DNA of 64,000 bases from positions 62,001 to 126,000 of the forward strand of contig JBDHKD010000003.1 in the NCBI GenBank assembly GCA_039586575.1. The letters run 5' to 3'. A program made the position numbers and the translations under genes. This document shows positions 43,333 through 52,056 of this stretch, piece after piece. The number at the start of each line of letters is the position of its first letter. The stretch's first letter is position 1. Origin of the DNA: G020344215 sp039586575. Its GTDB lineage: Bacteria; Gemmatimonadota; Gemmatimonadetes; Palauibacterales; KS3-K002. Under the pieces are notes generated by a model, which worked only from the letters and a program-made list of their open reading frames with translations, did not search any database and had not been told where the DNA came from.

Positions 43333-44772
43333 TCACTCTCGGGGTCCGCCTGGGTCCCTACTGCCCGCCTCGGCCCCTACTGTGCTTAGAGAGGGTGAAT
43401 CTAAGCGGGCGGACCAATCCGGCAAGCGGGCACCGTCTGCGCTCACCAGGCGCCGGATCCTACCGCTCACGACGTCGAGCACCCAGAGGCCGGCCACGCC
43501 GTCGCGCGTCGAGGCGAAGACGATATGGCGGCCGTCGGAGGCCCAGCTGGGGTCCTCATTGCGGCCGTGCTGGGTAAGCTGGCGTAGGCCGCGGCCATCG
43601 GGTGCCACGGTGAAGATCTGGGGTTCGTTGGCCACCCAGCCGTGGAAGGCTATGCGGTCGCCGGTGGGTGACCAGTCGGGCCCGGCATTATGGACGCTGC
43701 GGTCATAGATGTAGGGTGTGAGCAACTCCGCCGAGCCGTTTTCCAGGTCCTGAACGAAGATATGGAGCTGGCCCAGCCGGTCGGAGTTGAACGCGAAGCG
43801 CCGGCCGTCGGGCGCGAATGATGGCGAGAGCGAGTTTGCATAGCGTGCGAAGGTCGCGCGTTCCGGGCAGCAGCGTCGCACCAGATCGTAAGTATGCACC
43901 TCGGTTCGCCCGTCGATGGTTGCGGCGAACCCGAGCCGTGTTCCATCGGGCGAGTAGGTCGGGGTGAGGTCCATGCCCGGCAGGTCGACGGCGAGCCGTG
44001 AGCGGCCCGACTCGAGGTCGATCTCGTAGATCGCCGGGTCCTGGTTTTGGTAAGACATGTAGGCGATACGATCACTCGTGGGCGCCCAAGCCGGCGAGAG
44101 AGCGATCGAGCTGTCTCGCGAGACGCGCCGTGCATCGAAGCCGTCGCTGTCGACAACGTAGATCTCGGAGCCGCCGGGACCGCCGGCGACGAAGGCGACG
44201 CGGGTCGCGGCGATTCCCCGGCTACTCGTTGCCCAACCAACCACCTCGTCAGCGGCGCTGTGGACCGCCTGCCGGAAGTCGGGATGGCGAAGCGGTGGAA
44301 GCTCGAAGGCGCGGACCTCTTGCAGAATCCGGAACACGACATCGTGCAGCGACAGTCTCAGGACCGGCGCGTCGGGCGTCCCTTCCACAGCACCGACCAC
44401 CAGCCAAACGGCGCCCAGCTCGTCCCAGAGGCCATAGTTGATGGGGCCCTCGACCGGAAGATCCTCGCCGACGGGCATGACCTGGAGGCGGTCGCTGTAG
44501 TCGAGGTCCCGGAGGATGATCCGCCGCACGCTATCGGCCAACTCCCTCAGCTCCGCGGGCGCCGGGATCAGCGGCATGACGGTTCCCGGGCGGAAGGAGG
44601 GCTGGTAGAGAATCCCCACACGCACATCGGTGGGGATGCTGTCGCGGGCGGGCACCTGCGCCGACGTCGACATCGGTGTCAGAGTCATGAGGGCGAGTAC
44701 CAGCAGGGCTCGCCGAAAGGTGCATTGGCTACGTTTCGCCGTGTTGATCGTCGCCTTCGTCGTCATAGTCAT
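43333..44772 (-). CDS. tolB: Tol-Pal periplasmic beta-propeller TolB
   Basis: Periplasmic protein linking TolA, Pal and outer membrane. The signal peptide (about 20-38) ends near STSAQ. The N-terminal TolB domain lies at about 45-190. Five or six propeller repeats follow with the recurrent pattern SPAWAPTSDRIAYMS, TPTYSPDGTRLGFA, SPSFAPDGRRFAFNSD, PDWSPTGDRIAFHG. 479 aa. The C-terminal about 30 residues are low complexity. It lies 21 bp upstream of pal. Confidence 0.93.
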   Translation of the reverse strand: MTMTTKATINTAKRSQCTFRRALLVLALMTLTPMSTSAQVPARDSIPTDVRVGILYQPSFRPGTVMPLIPAPAELRELADSVRRIILRDLDYSDRLQVMPVGEDLPVEGPINYGLWDELGAVWLVVGAVEGTPDAPVLRLSLHDVVFRILQEVRAFELPPLRHPDFRQAVHSAADEVVGWATSSRGIAATRVAFVAGGPGGSEIYVVDSDGFDARRVSRDSSIALSPAWAPTSDRIAYMSYQNQDPAIYEIDLESGRSRLAVDLPGMDLTPTYSPDGTRLGFAATIDGRTEVHTYDLVRRCCPERATFARYANSLSPSFAPDGRRFAFNSDRLGQLHIFVQDLENGSAELLTPYIYDRSVHNAGPDWSPTGDRIAFHGWVANEPQIFTVAPDGRGLRQLTQHGRNEDPSWASDGRHIVFASTRDGVAGLWVLDVVSGRIRRLVSADGARLPDWSARLDSPSLSTVGAEAGSRDPGGPRE

Positions 44773-44803
44773 CCTTGGCGGTTACGAACCAGCTCGCCCG
44801 CCT

Positions 44804-45520
44804 CTAGTACCTCGTCGGGTCGAAGAAGAAGGAAACCCGCAACTGGTCAGCGGGAAAGCCCTCGGGCAGCGCCCCGAATGCACCGCGCCGGCCGGCAGCC
44901 TCGATAGCACCGCGGGCCTCGAGGTCGAACGTCGGGTTGCCCGACCGTCGCACCCAGGCGAGGTCGACGACCGATCCGTCCCGCATGATGGTGAAGGCCA
45001 GTTCGGCCCGCAGTTGCTGGCCACCAGTGGGCGGCCGCCAGTGCCGTTTGATCTGCAAGATAACGTTCGCCAAGTATTCCGGATAAGGAAACGGCGCCCC
45101 CTCGAGGCGCACCGGCAAGTCGGTTCCCTCCGGCGCCTGCTCCGGCGGTGCCGCCGCCCGTTCCTGGACGACGGGGTCCGCTTCCGGCTCGCCGGTTTCC
45201 GGCTCTTCATCGCGCGGCGCCGGCTCGGGCCGCGGCGGCGCCTGCGGCTCGGGCTGCCTCTCGACCGGGCGCGTCTCCGGCTCGCTGGGAGTCGTGCGGC
45301 GCCGCTCGGGCACGGGGATCGTCTGGACCGGCGCGGCGCGCGGCGCGGACACCAGCTCCACCTGATAGACCTGCGGCGGCTCGGGCAAATCGATGCGCGT
45401 GGCGCCCCAGATCATCAAGACCAGCGCCGCGGCGTGGAGGCTCATCGACCCGACGACCGCTCCGGGCGGCAGGCCATCGCCGACCCCACGCAACTCGCGG
45501 CGGACGATGAGCCGGGCCAT
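44804..45520 (-). CDS. TonB/TolA-like energy transducer
   Basis: A 238-aa protein with one N-terminal membrane helix (about 20-40), a long Pro/Glu/Arg linker (about 55-140), and a C-terminal TonB-type domain (about 150-235, YPEYLANVILQIKRHWRPP and FTIMRDGSVVDLAWVRRSG). It stands exactly where tolA stands, between tolR and tolB, so I read it as the TolA of this system. By fold alone it could be called TonB. Confidence 0.88.
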   Translation of the reverse strand: MARLIVRRELRGVGDGLPPGAVVGSMSLHAAALVLMIWGATRIDLPEPPQVYQVELVSAPRAAPVQTIPVPERRRTTPSEPETRPVERQPEPQAPPRPEPAPRDEEPETGEPEADPVVQERAAAPPEQAPEGTDLPVRLEGAPFPYPEYLANVILQIKRHWRPPTGGQQLRAELAFTIMRDGSVVDLAWVRRSGNPTFDLEARGAIEAAGRRGAFGALPEGFPADQLRVSFFFDPTRY

Positions 45521-45523
45521 CGC

Positions 45524-45952
45524 TCAGCGCCTCCGGCGGACCTCCGGCTCCGCCACCAGACCGACGCCGCTAATCCCGGCCGCCTTGGTTGCCGCGATCA
45601 CTCTGAGCACGATCCCATAGCTCGCCCGCTCATCGCCCTGCACGTAGATGGGCGGCGAGCCCTTCTGGGTCCATACATCCTCGATCGCCGCTCGGTACTC
45701 CTCGTAGGTGACCTTCGCATCATCGATGTAGATGGCACCCTCGTGGTCGATCGAGACCACGATCGCCTCCGTCGCCGGTAGCGGTGCCACCTCGGCTTGC
45801 GGCACGCGTATCTCGACGCCGCCCTGCAGTATCGGTGCGGTGATCATGAATATCACCAGCAACGTGAAGGCGACATCAACCAGGTTGATCAGGTTGATGT
45901 CTGCCGTAAGCGGCAACGAGCGATCCTCGTAAAGCCCACCGTAGCGCGCCAT
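45524..45952 (-). CDS. tolR: TolR/ExbD-type biopolymer transport protein
   Basis: Small inner-membrane motor subunit, 142 aa, one membrane helix (about 18-40) with the proton-pathway Asp in INLINLVDVAFTLLVIFM. The periplasmic domain follows (VPQAEVAPLPATEAIVVSI onward). Position between tolQ and the TolA-like gene supports TolR. Its ATG shares a base with the tolQ stop. Confidence 0.92.
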   Translation of the reverse strand: MARYGGLYEDRSLPLTADINLINLVDVAFTLLVIFMITAPILQGGVEIRVPQAEVAPLPATEAIVVSIDHEGAIYIDDAKVTYEEYRAAIEDVWTQKGSPPIYVQGDERASYGIVLRVIAATKAAGISGVGLVAEPEVRRRR

Positions 45953-46620
45953 CAGATCTTGCCCTCCCTCGCCAACGCACCGATGAACTCGTTGGCGAAC
46001 CCTTGCAGCTCACCAGCGAAGAGTCCCAGCCGGCTGGCGAAGTGGTTGTAGCCGATGACCGCCGGGATGGCCACGGCGAGTCCCGTCACCGTCGTGATCA
46101 GCGCCTCGGCGATCCCGGGAGCCACGGCTGTAATATTCGCCGTCCCCTGAGCGGAGATTCCCACGAACGCATCCATCACACCGACCACCGTGCCCATCAG
46201 GCCGAGTAGCGGGTCTCGCTCACCGACCTGCTCCTTCTCCATCACCAGGCGCAGTGTTTCGACCTGGGCGGCGGAGAGACCGCCGCCTGGGTCATTGCTT
46301 CGTGGCCGCAGACCCGAGAAGAAACTCATGCCGTGGCGGAACACGCGAAGGTAAGGCGAGTCAGGGAGTGCGATCACCGCCCTGTACGCCTCGTCGAGGT
46401 GCTGCGCCTTGGATACCTGACCGAGGAATTCCTGCTCGAGCAAGCGAACGCGCCGGAACTGGATCCACTTCCAGATGATCAGGATCCAGGAGGCGAGCGA
46501 GAACGCGAGCAGCACCGCGAGAATCACCCGCGTCGTGATGGTCGCGCCAGCGACCATGTCCCAGGCGTTGGCTGGGAGAGGTGCTTGCTGTGCCGCCGAG
46601 ACCAGCGCCAGGCCGTTCAT
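45952..46620 (-). CDS. tolQ: TolQ/ExbB-type proton channel protein
   Basis: Three-helix inner-membrane protein forming the Tol motor with TolR. Helix 1 is near residues 25-45; helices 2 and 3 contain the conserved LLGLMGTVVGVMDAF and GIAEALITTVTGLAVAIPAVIGYN. ATG 46620 gives 222 aa and overlaps the epimerase stop (ATGA). An extension to 46689 lies inside that neighbour and is not needed. Confidence 0.94.
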   Translation of the reverse strand: MNGLALVSAAQQAPLPANAWDMVAGATITTRVILAVLLAFSLASWILIIWKWIQFRRVRLLEQEFLGQVSKAQHLDEAYRAVIALPDSPYLRVFRHGMSFFSGLRPRSNDPGGGLSAAQVETLRLVMEKEQVGERDPLLGLMGTVVGVMDAFVGISAQGTANITAVAPGIAEALITTVTGLAVAIPAVIGYNHFASRLGLFAGELQGFANEFIGALAREGKI

Positions 46621-47573
46621 TTTCCCTCCCCGGCGATCCAGCGGTACGTCCGCTGCAAGCCATCCGATAGTGCCACCGCCGCCTCCCAACCGAGAGCTCT
46701 CAGCCGATCGCAGGCCAGGCTATTCCGCTGCAGCTCGCCGGGCCGCGCCGGCGCCCGCTCGACCGGCACCTGGCGGCCGGCGGCCTTCATCAGAGCGGCA
46801 GCGAGCTGGTTGACGCTGGTCTCAACGCCGGTGCCGACGTTGTAGGCGCGATCGTCGATCTCCATGCCTGTCTCGAGTTCCACAGCGGAGACGACCATGT
46901 TGGCCTGCACGACGTCGCCGACGTAGACGTAGTCGCGCGTCTGTTCGCCGTCCCCGAACACGGTCAGCGGTGCTCCCTCGATGATGCGGTTGGAGAAGAT
47001 CGCCACGACGCCGGCCTCGCCGTGCGGGTCCTGGCGCGGGCCGTAGACGTTCGAGTAGCGGAGTGCCGCGTATTCGAGGCCATGCAGCAGTCGATAGCAC
47101 CGGAGGTAATACTCGCTTACCAGCTTGCCGACACCGTACGGCGACTCGGGCCGTTTCGCGGCGCTCTCCGCTATCGGCCGCTTCACGGCGTCGCCGTAAA
47201 GGACACCGCCGGACGAGATGAACACGAGTCTACGGGTCTTCCACTCGCGGGCCGCCTCCAGCAGGTTCAGCAAGCCGAGGACGTTGACCTCGGCATCGAA
47301 GCGCGGCTGCTGGACCGAGAGTCGGACGTCGATCTGAGCCGCGTGATGGTTGACCAGCTCGAAGCCGCCGTTGCGGTCGAAGACTTCGTGGATTTTCTCG
47401 TCGCGGACGTCGAGCTCTGCGAACTCGACACCTTCAGGCAGGTTCTCGCGCTTCCCGGACGACAGATTGTCTACGACCGTCACCGCCCAGCCGCGAGCCA
47501 GATATGCCTCGGCCACGTGCGACCCGATGAAGCCGGCGCCGCCGGTTACGAGTACGCTCTTATTCTTCGGCAC
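46617..47573 (-). CDS. NAD-dependent sugar epimerase/dehydratase (GalE-like)
   Basis: Extended short-chain dehydrogenase acting on nucleotide sugars. The NAD fold starts VLVTGGAGFIGSHVAEAY; the active site is Ser in FISSGGVLYGD and the YxxxK of SPYGVGKLVSEYY. Other blocks are LRYSNVYGPRQ and FGDGEQTRDYVYVGDV. This resembles UDP-glucose 4-epimerases of the short bacterial kind (318 aa). GTG 47573 overlaps the end of hemA by 14 nt. It is joined to tolQ by an ATGA overlap, an unusual neighbour. Confidence 0.88.
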   Translation of the reverse strand: MPKNKSVLVTGGAGFIGSHVAEAYLARGWAVTVVDNLSSGKRENLPEGVEFAELDVRDEKIHEVFDRNGGFELVNHHAAQIDVRLSVQQPRFDAEVNVLGLLNLLEAAREWKTRRLVFISSGGVLYGDAVKRPIAESAAKRPESPYGVGKLVSEYYLRCYRLLHGLEYAALRYSNVYGPRQDPHGEAGVVAIFSNRIIEGAPLTVFGDGEQTRDYVYVGDVVQANMVVSAVELETGMEIDDRAYNVGTGVETSVNQLAAALMKAAGRQVPVERAPARPGELQRNSLACDRLRALGWEAAVALSDGLQRTYRWIAGEGK

Positions 47574-48864
47574 TTTCCCCAGCCCCGTCCTCTTCCATGC
47601 CAAACAGATATCTAGCCGCTTCCAGCACGTCGTGCTCGCGTCCATCTTCCGCCGCGGCGCGCATACGTGCTGTCGGCTGGTGCAGTACTTTCTGCAGCAA
47701 ATCGCGCGTGAGCCGTTCGACTCGTTCCAGGTCCGAGTCCGAAAGGTGATCGAGCTGCGACATGACTCGCTGCACCTCGGATTGGCGCAGCGATTCAGCG
47801 CTCTCTCGCAGCTGCTTGATGAAAGGTACGGCCCTGAGACCCGAGTACCAGCGCCAGAACTTGTCGACCTCGTCATCGACGATGGCTTCAGCCTTCGGAA
47901 CCTCGGCCTTCCGCCGTTCGTGGTTCGCCGTGACGATGTTCTGTAGGTCGTCGATGCTGTAAAGGAAGACGTTGGCCAACTCGCCGATCTCGGGCTCGAC
48001 GTCGCGCGGGATCGCGATATCGACGATGAAGAGCGGCGACTTGAGCTTGCGCGGCATCCGGCGCCGGAACTCGTCCAGGGTGATCATCGCGTGTGGTGCC
48101 GCGGTCGAGGTAATGACGACGTCCATCCCTGGCAATCGCTCCCAGAAATCGGCGAAGGCGACGGCGGTCCCGCCGAACCGCTCGGCGACCTTCTGGGCGC
48201 GCATCATGTTGCGGCTGGCGACCATCACGCTCGTCACGCCCTCGTCGACCAGACATTCGAGAGTAAGCTCACCCATGTCACCGGCGCCGATCACCATGCC
48301 GCGCCGGCCACGCAAAGTGCCGAAAATCTTGCGGGCCAGCTCGACCGCGGCGGACGGTATGGAGGCCGCGCCCTCGGACAAGCGGGTCTCGTTCCGCACC
48401 CGGCCACCGACCGAGAGGGCGCTCTGGAACAGGCGGTTGAACACGGCACGCACCGCCTGGCGCTGGCCGGTCAAGCTGCGCGCCATCTCGTACGCTTCAC
48501 GCACCTGGCCCTGGATCTGGACTTCGCCGAGCACCATGGAGTCGAGACCGGAGACGACCCTGAACAGATGCTTTACGGCGTCCGGGCCACGCCTGACGTA
48601 GAGGAAGCGCTCGGCGGGTTTGGGGAGCGAGCCCGCCTGATCGGCCAGCGTTTGAATGACGCGTTGGATCGCCAGTTCCGCCTCGCTGAGATGGAGATAG
48701 AACTCGGTGCGATTACAAGTGGAGATGAGAGCGACTTCGGAAACGCCTTTGCCTTCGAGGACATGGCTGAGCACGTCCGTCATCTCCGTCGCGGCGAAGG
48801 CGAACTTCTCCCGGATCTCGACCGGGGCCGTTCGATGGCTCAGCCCGACTACAGCGAACGACAT
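47560..48864 (-). CDS. hemA: Glutamyl-tRNA reductase
   Basis: First committed step of C5 tetrapyrrole synthesis. The start MSFAVVGLSHRTAPVEIREK and the catalytic Cys in ISTCNRTEFYLHL are typical; then SGLDSMVLGEVQIQGQV, the NADPH site IGAGDMGELTLECL, and a C-terminal helical dimerisation domain. 434 aa. It follows a CcsA/HemX-like membrane protein, an arrangement seen in many bacteria where HemX modulates HemA. Confidence 0.96.
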   Translation of the reverse strand: MSFAVVGLSHRTAPVEIREKFAFAATEMTDVLSHVLEGKGVSEVALISTCNRTEFYLHLSEAELAIQRVIQTLADQAGSLPKPAERFLYVRRGPDAVKHLFRVVSGLDSMVLGEVQIQGQVREAYEMARSLTGQRQAVRAVFNRLFQSALSVGGRVRNETRLSEGAASIPSAAVELARKIFGTLRGRRGMVIGAGDMGELTLECLVDEGVTSVMVASRNMMRAQKVAERFGGTAVAFADFWERLPGMDVVITSTAAPHAMITLDEFRRRMPRKLKSPLFIVDIAIPRDVEPEIGELANVFLYSIDDLQNIVTANHERRKAEVPKAEAIVDDEVDKFWRWYSGLRAVPFIKQLRESAESLRQSEVQRVMSQLDHLSDSDLERVERLTRDLLQKVLHQPTARMRAAAEDGREHDVLEAARYLFGMEEDGAGESAEE

Positions 48865-48945
48865 ACCTCGACCTCGGGACCGGTTGCGACGGCCAGGTTT
48901 GTGATGACAGCTCCAGGGGTCCGGGTCACTTCGGTGCCGCCCTCC

Positions 48946-49761
48946 CTACAGGAAGAACTGCGTCTCCGGGACGATGATCTTAGCGACGAGATATGCCACA
49001 AATACCACGGCAAATCCCGCAACGTTCCACAGCGCCGCTTGCCGGGCGCTGCCCGCGCGGCTGAACCGGGCCCAGAGCGCCAGCAGCATGGCGAGCCAGG
49101 CCAACACACCCCACATCACCTTCGGGTCCTCCCAGCGGAACCCCCCCTCGAAGCGGATCGTCCAGGCCCAGCCCACCGCGATACCCAGCGTCATGGCGCA
49201 GAAGCCGGTGATCAGCGCCCACTCGGCCAGCTTGTCGAGCGTCCCGAGCGGTGGGAAGAACTCGAAGATGGCACCGATGTGCTTGTGCTTGAGCTGCCGC
49301 CACTGGAGCATGTACATCAAGGCGGCGGCGGCGGAGACGAGCCAGCCGGCGAAGCCGACGAAGGCGGCGGAGATATGGAAGACGAGCCAGGTGCCACGAA
49401 AGGCGAGCTCCGATCCTGTGGGCTCGATGCCGATGGCGAGGGCGATCAGCAGGAGGAGCGCCGCCACCGGCATCAGAAAGAGGCCCAGCGGTCGGGCGGC
49501 CGAGAAGTGACCGAGCCCGGCGATAGCGAGGGCGACGATGAGCGCGAGACTGGCGAGCGACGGCCCCAAGCCGACGAGCGGCGGCTCGCCGTACCTGGTC
49601 CAGTAGAAGGCGACGCCGAGGACATGGGCCAGCACGCCGAGATAGACGATGACTGCGACCACGGCGGTCGCCCCGGCGCGGGCCCGGGCAAACCGCAGCG
49701 TATATCTAACGGACGCGGCCAGATAGAGGGCCGCGGCGATGACATAAGCGATTACATGCAT
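48946..49761 (-). CDS. CcsA/HemX-family membrane protein
   Basis: About eight membrane helices in 271 aa, cytochrome c assembly family. The tryptophan-rich motif is present but altered (GWAWTIRFEGGFRWEDPKVMW compared with the usual WxWDPKE), and a His pair suitable for heme lies in helices (HVLGVAF, FHISAAF). Next to hemA it is probably the HemX type. ATG 49761 has no Shine-Dalgarno, and a TATATT element ends only 9 bp upstream. Confidence 0.85.
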   Translation of the reverse strand: MHVIAYVIAAALYLAASVRYTLRFARARAGATAVVAVIVYLGVLAHVLGVAFYWTRYGEPPLVGLGPSLASLALIVALAIAGLGHFSAARPLGLFLMPVAALLLLIALAIGIEPTGSELAFRGTWLVFHISAAFVGFAGWLVSAAAALMYMLQWRQLKHKHIGAIFEFFPPLGTLDKLAEWALITGFCAMTLGIAVGWAWTIRFEGGFRWEDPKVMWGVLAWLAMLLALWARFSRAGSARQAALWNVAGFAVVFVAYLVAKIIVPETQFFL

Positions 49762-49800
49762 GCGAGTGGGAATATAAGAGGCGGCGGGTGAGAAACTAGG

Positions 49801-49825
49801 CCGGCCGGCTCAGAGAGCCGGCCGG
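49801..49825 (-). terminator. Hairpin terminator after the LysM gene
   Basis: Perfect 10-bp GC-rich stem (CCGGCCGGCT and complement, 49801-49810 with 49816-49825) and a 5-nt loop. On the minus strand it is followed by CCTAGTTTCTC, a short weak T run. It lies 43 bp past the LysM stop and before the hemX-hemA operon. Confidence 0.7.
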
Positions 49826-49867
49826 TCGTCTGTCGCCGCGGAGGCGACCCGAGGGGGCTATATTATT

Positions 49868-51052
49868 CTAGGATGGCATCTTGCGGATCAGGCGCACCGG
49901 CAGTCCCACGTTCACCGTCGGGTGCCGCATATGGATCAGGCGTAAGGTGCTGGTCCGCTCGGTGACGCGCACCACGCGGCCCAACCCGACATACTCCTCG
50001 GGCAGGCTGAGCCCCTGGGAGCGCCGTTCCCCGACGAAGAGCTCGAACTCATCGCCGACCGTTACACCCTGATCGCGACCGACGTCAACGAAGACGAAGT
50101 CCTCATTGGTAGCGATCGGCTGTTCGTCCAGCAGCGCGACGAGCTCGCCGCCGGGTCCCGCGGCCACGGGCTCGGCGAAGACGCCGCGCTCGAACTGGAA
50201 CCTTTCGGCCTCGATTGCCTGATCGCCGACCAGGACCCGCTCGTACACCTCGATCACCACCGCGATGGACACGTCTTCATAGACCGCCGAGATCGTCGCC
50301 ATCCCGGTCGGCCGGACGACGCGGCCCCACGGCCTCACCCGTCGCTCGACCCGGAAGAGGAGCATGCGGTCCCCGGGTTCCGGGGGCTCGCCACCCGGAT
50401 GTCGGATGTAGACGCGACCATACTGCGGAATCGTCGAAAGCGGCTCGACCGCAAAGCCTCGCGGGACGGCGGCTTCCAAGATCTCGCCCCGCGCCCCCAA
50501 CTCCTCCAGGTTCAGGAGCATGCCGGCCCGGTAGAAGTCGTCCGCCGTCACGGCCATGGCGGGCACGGGGGCGACCGGCTGATAGGTCAGCGTTTGCGTC
50601 GTGATGTCGGGCGGCAAGAAGATCGTCCTCTGCTCGGCCCCGGGAATCTGCGGCGGCCCTTCAGGCGTGACCTCCGGAGTCGGCATCTCCGGCGTGGGCA
50701 CGCGCTCGGCCACTTCTTCGCCGGGCACCCGCTCCTCTCCCGGAACCGGCGGCCTGACGACTTCGCCGGGGCCCGGCACCTGCAGCTCCTCGGCCGGATA
50801 GATCCAGTGAGGATCCTCCACGACGATCGTGTTGATCCGGTAGATCTCCGGCCAGAGGAAGGGGTCGCTCAGGTAGAACTCCGCCAGGTCCCACAGCGTA
50901 TCACCCGTGCGGACTACGTGCACACGACGGCCCTCTTGGGGCGTCGCTTCCTGCTGCCGTTCTTGAGCTTGAAGGGGGAGGGCTTCAGGCAGTAGAGCCG
51001 CAAGCGCTGCGGCTACGGACAATACCAAGCGCTTAGAAGGGCAGGTCGTCAC
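49868..51052 (-). CDS. LysM-domain envelope protein
   Basis: A 394-aa exported protein. The signal peptide (LVLSVAAALAALLPEALPLQA) is followed by one LysM peptidoglycan-binding domain (about 40-90, HVVRTGDTLWDLAEFYLSDP), a Pro/Glu-rich linker, and a C-terminal beta-rich region of unknown fold (about 150-390). Start unsure: GTG 51052 overlaps the ssb end by 20 nt and its purine-rich upstream run is only 2-3 nt away; TTG codons 8 and 10 residues further in would begin directly at the signal peptide. Confidence 0.82.
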   Translation of the reverse strand: MTTCPSKRLVLSVAAALAALLPEALPLQAQERQQEATPQEGRRVHVVRTGDTLWDLAEFYLSDPFLWPEIYRINTIVVEDPHWIYPAEELQVPGPGEVVRPPVPGEERVPGEEVAERVPTPEMPTPEVTPEGPPQIPGAEQRTIFLPPDITTQTLTYQPVAPVPAMAVTADDFYRAGMLLNLEELGARGEILEAAVPRGFAVEPLSTIPQYGRVYIRHPGGEPPEPGDRMLLFRVERRVRPWGRVVRPTGMATISAVYEDVSIAVVIEVYERVLVGDQAIEAERFQFERGVFAEPVAAGPGGELVALLDEQPIATNEDFVFVDVGRDQGVTVGDEFELFVGERRSQGLSLPEEYVGLGRVVRVTERTSTLRLIHMRHPTVNVGLPVRLIRKMPS

Positions 51053-51470
51053 CCTCCTCCAGCGATTCCGCCGGGAAATCATCATACTCCTCACCCCCAT
51101 AGGTCGGAGCCTTCTGGAACTCCAAGGCCCCCTCTCCGCGGCCACCCAACATCACCATATCATTGGCCACGATCTCGGTACTGTAACGCTTCTGGCCGTT
51201 CTGGTCTTCCCACTGACGGTACTGAATCCGCCCCTCGATGAAGATCCGGTCACCCTTCTTCAGATACTGCTCGACAATCTCAGCCAGCTTGTTCCAGGCC
51301 ACGACCCGGTGCCACTGCGTATCCTCCTGCATCTCACCCGACCGGCTCTGCCAGCGGCGGTTCGTCGCCACCGACAGCGTCGCCACTCGCGCGCCGCCCG
51401 GCGTGGTGCGGATCTCGGGGTCGTTGCCCAGGTTGCCGATGATGATCGCCTTGTTGACGCTGCGTGACAT
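51033..51470 (-). CDS. ssb: Single-stranded DNA-binding protein
   Basis: Coats single-stranded DNA in replication and repair. The OB fold covers about 1-110 (SVNKAIIIGNLGNDPEIR start, TQWHRVVAWNKLAEI). The C-terminal acidic tip ends DDLPF, the standard partner-binding tail. The linker is short (145 aa in total). ATG 51470 has GGAGGAG about 5 nt upstream. A perfect consensus promoter lies about 55 bp before it. Confidence 0.96.
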   Translation of the reverse strand: MSRSVNKAIIIGNLGNDPEIRTTPGGARVATLSVATNRRWQSRSGEMQEDTQWHRVVAWNKLAEIVEQYLKKGDRIFIEGRIQYRQWEDQNGQKRYSTEIVANDMVMLGGRGEGALEFQKAPTYGGEEYDDFPAESLEEGDDLPF

Positions 51471-51522
51471 GACTCCTCCACTGAGGGGGTTGGCGCCGAT
51501 ACCACTTCCGACGCCAGCCAGC

Positions 51523-51551
51523 ATTATACCCGACCGTCAACTTATTGTCAA
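51523..51551 (-). promoter_or_regulatory. Consensus sigma-70 promoter of ssb
   Basis: On the minus strand TTGACA (51551-51546), a 17-nt spacer, and TATAAT (51528-51523): both hexamers and the spacing are exact. The ssb ATG lies about 53 nt downstream of the -10. Confidence 0.9.
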
Positions 51552-51585
51552 CGCGGCGCTTGCTGGCCCCGGCTTAGAGCAGAAT

Positions 51586-52056
51586 CTACTCGCTGGCCAG
51601 CTCGAGGCACATGACCCGCGCGTCCTCGACCGGTGCCCGATAATAGCGGCGGCGGATTCCCACCGAGACGAACCCGCGGCGTTCGTACAGCTGCTTCGCG
51701 GAATCGTTGCTCATCCGCACCTCGAGGAAAACACGGTCCGTACCGCGATTGCGGGCCTTCTCGAGGGTCCACTCGAGGAGCCGGCGGCCGAGGCCCCGCC
51801 TTCGCCAGCCTTGAGCGACGGCCAGGTTGCCCAGCTCGGCCTCCTGCAGGACGTACCAGACCACGGCGTAGCCGACGACGGCCCCGTCAACCACGCCCAC
51901 CCAGAGGTTGGCGTCGTCGCGGCCCAGGAGGTTGTGGAAGCTGACGCGACTCCACGGCGTGCTGAATGATTCACGCTCGATCCTCATCACCGCATCGAGG
52001 TCCGCTTCCTCCATCCGCCGCACCTGCGGCACCGGCAACCGCTCAGCCGTGCTCAC
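51586..52056 (-). CDS. rimI: Ribosomal protein S18 alanine N-acetyltransferase RimI-like
   Basis: GNAT acetyltransferase, 156 aa. The acetyl-CoA site is NLAVAQGWRRRGLGRRLL; the family segment RIERESFSTPWS lies near the N-terminus and LYERRGFVSVGIRRRYY near the end. Its position after tsaB is the common RimI context. GTG 52056 overlaps the tsaB stop (GTGA). Confidence 0.92.
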   Translation of the reverse strand: MSTAERLPVPQVRRMEEADLDAVMRIERESFSTPWSRVSFHNLLGRDDANLWVGVVDGAVVGYAVVWYVLQEAELGNLAVAQGWRRRGLGRRLLEWTLEKARNRGTDRVFLEVRMSNDSAKQLYERRGFVSVGIRRRYYRAPVEDARVMCLELASE

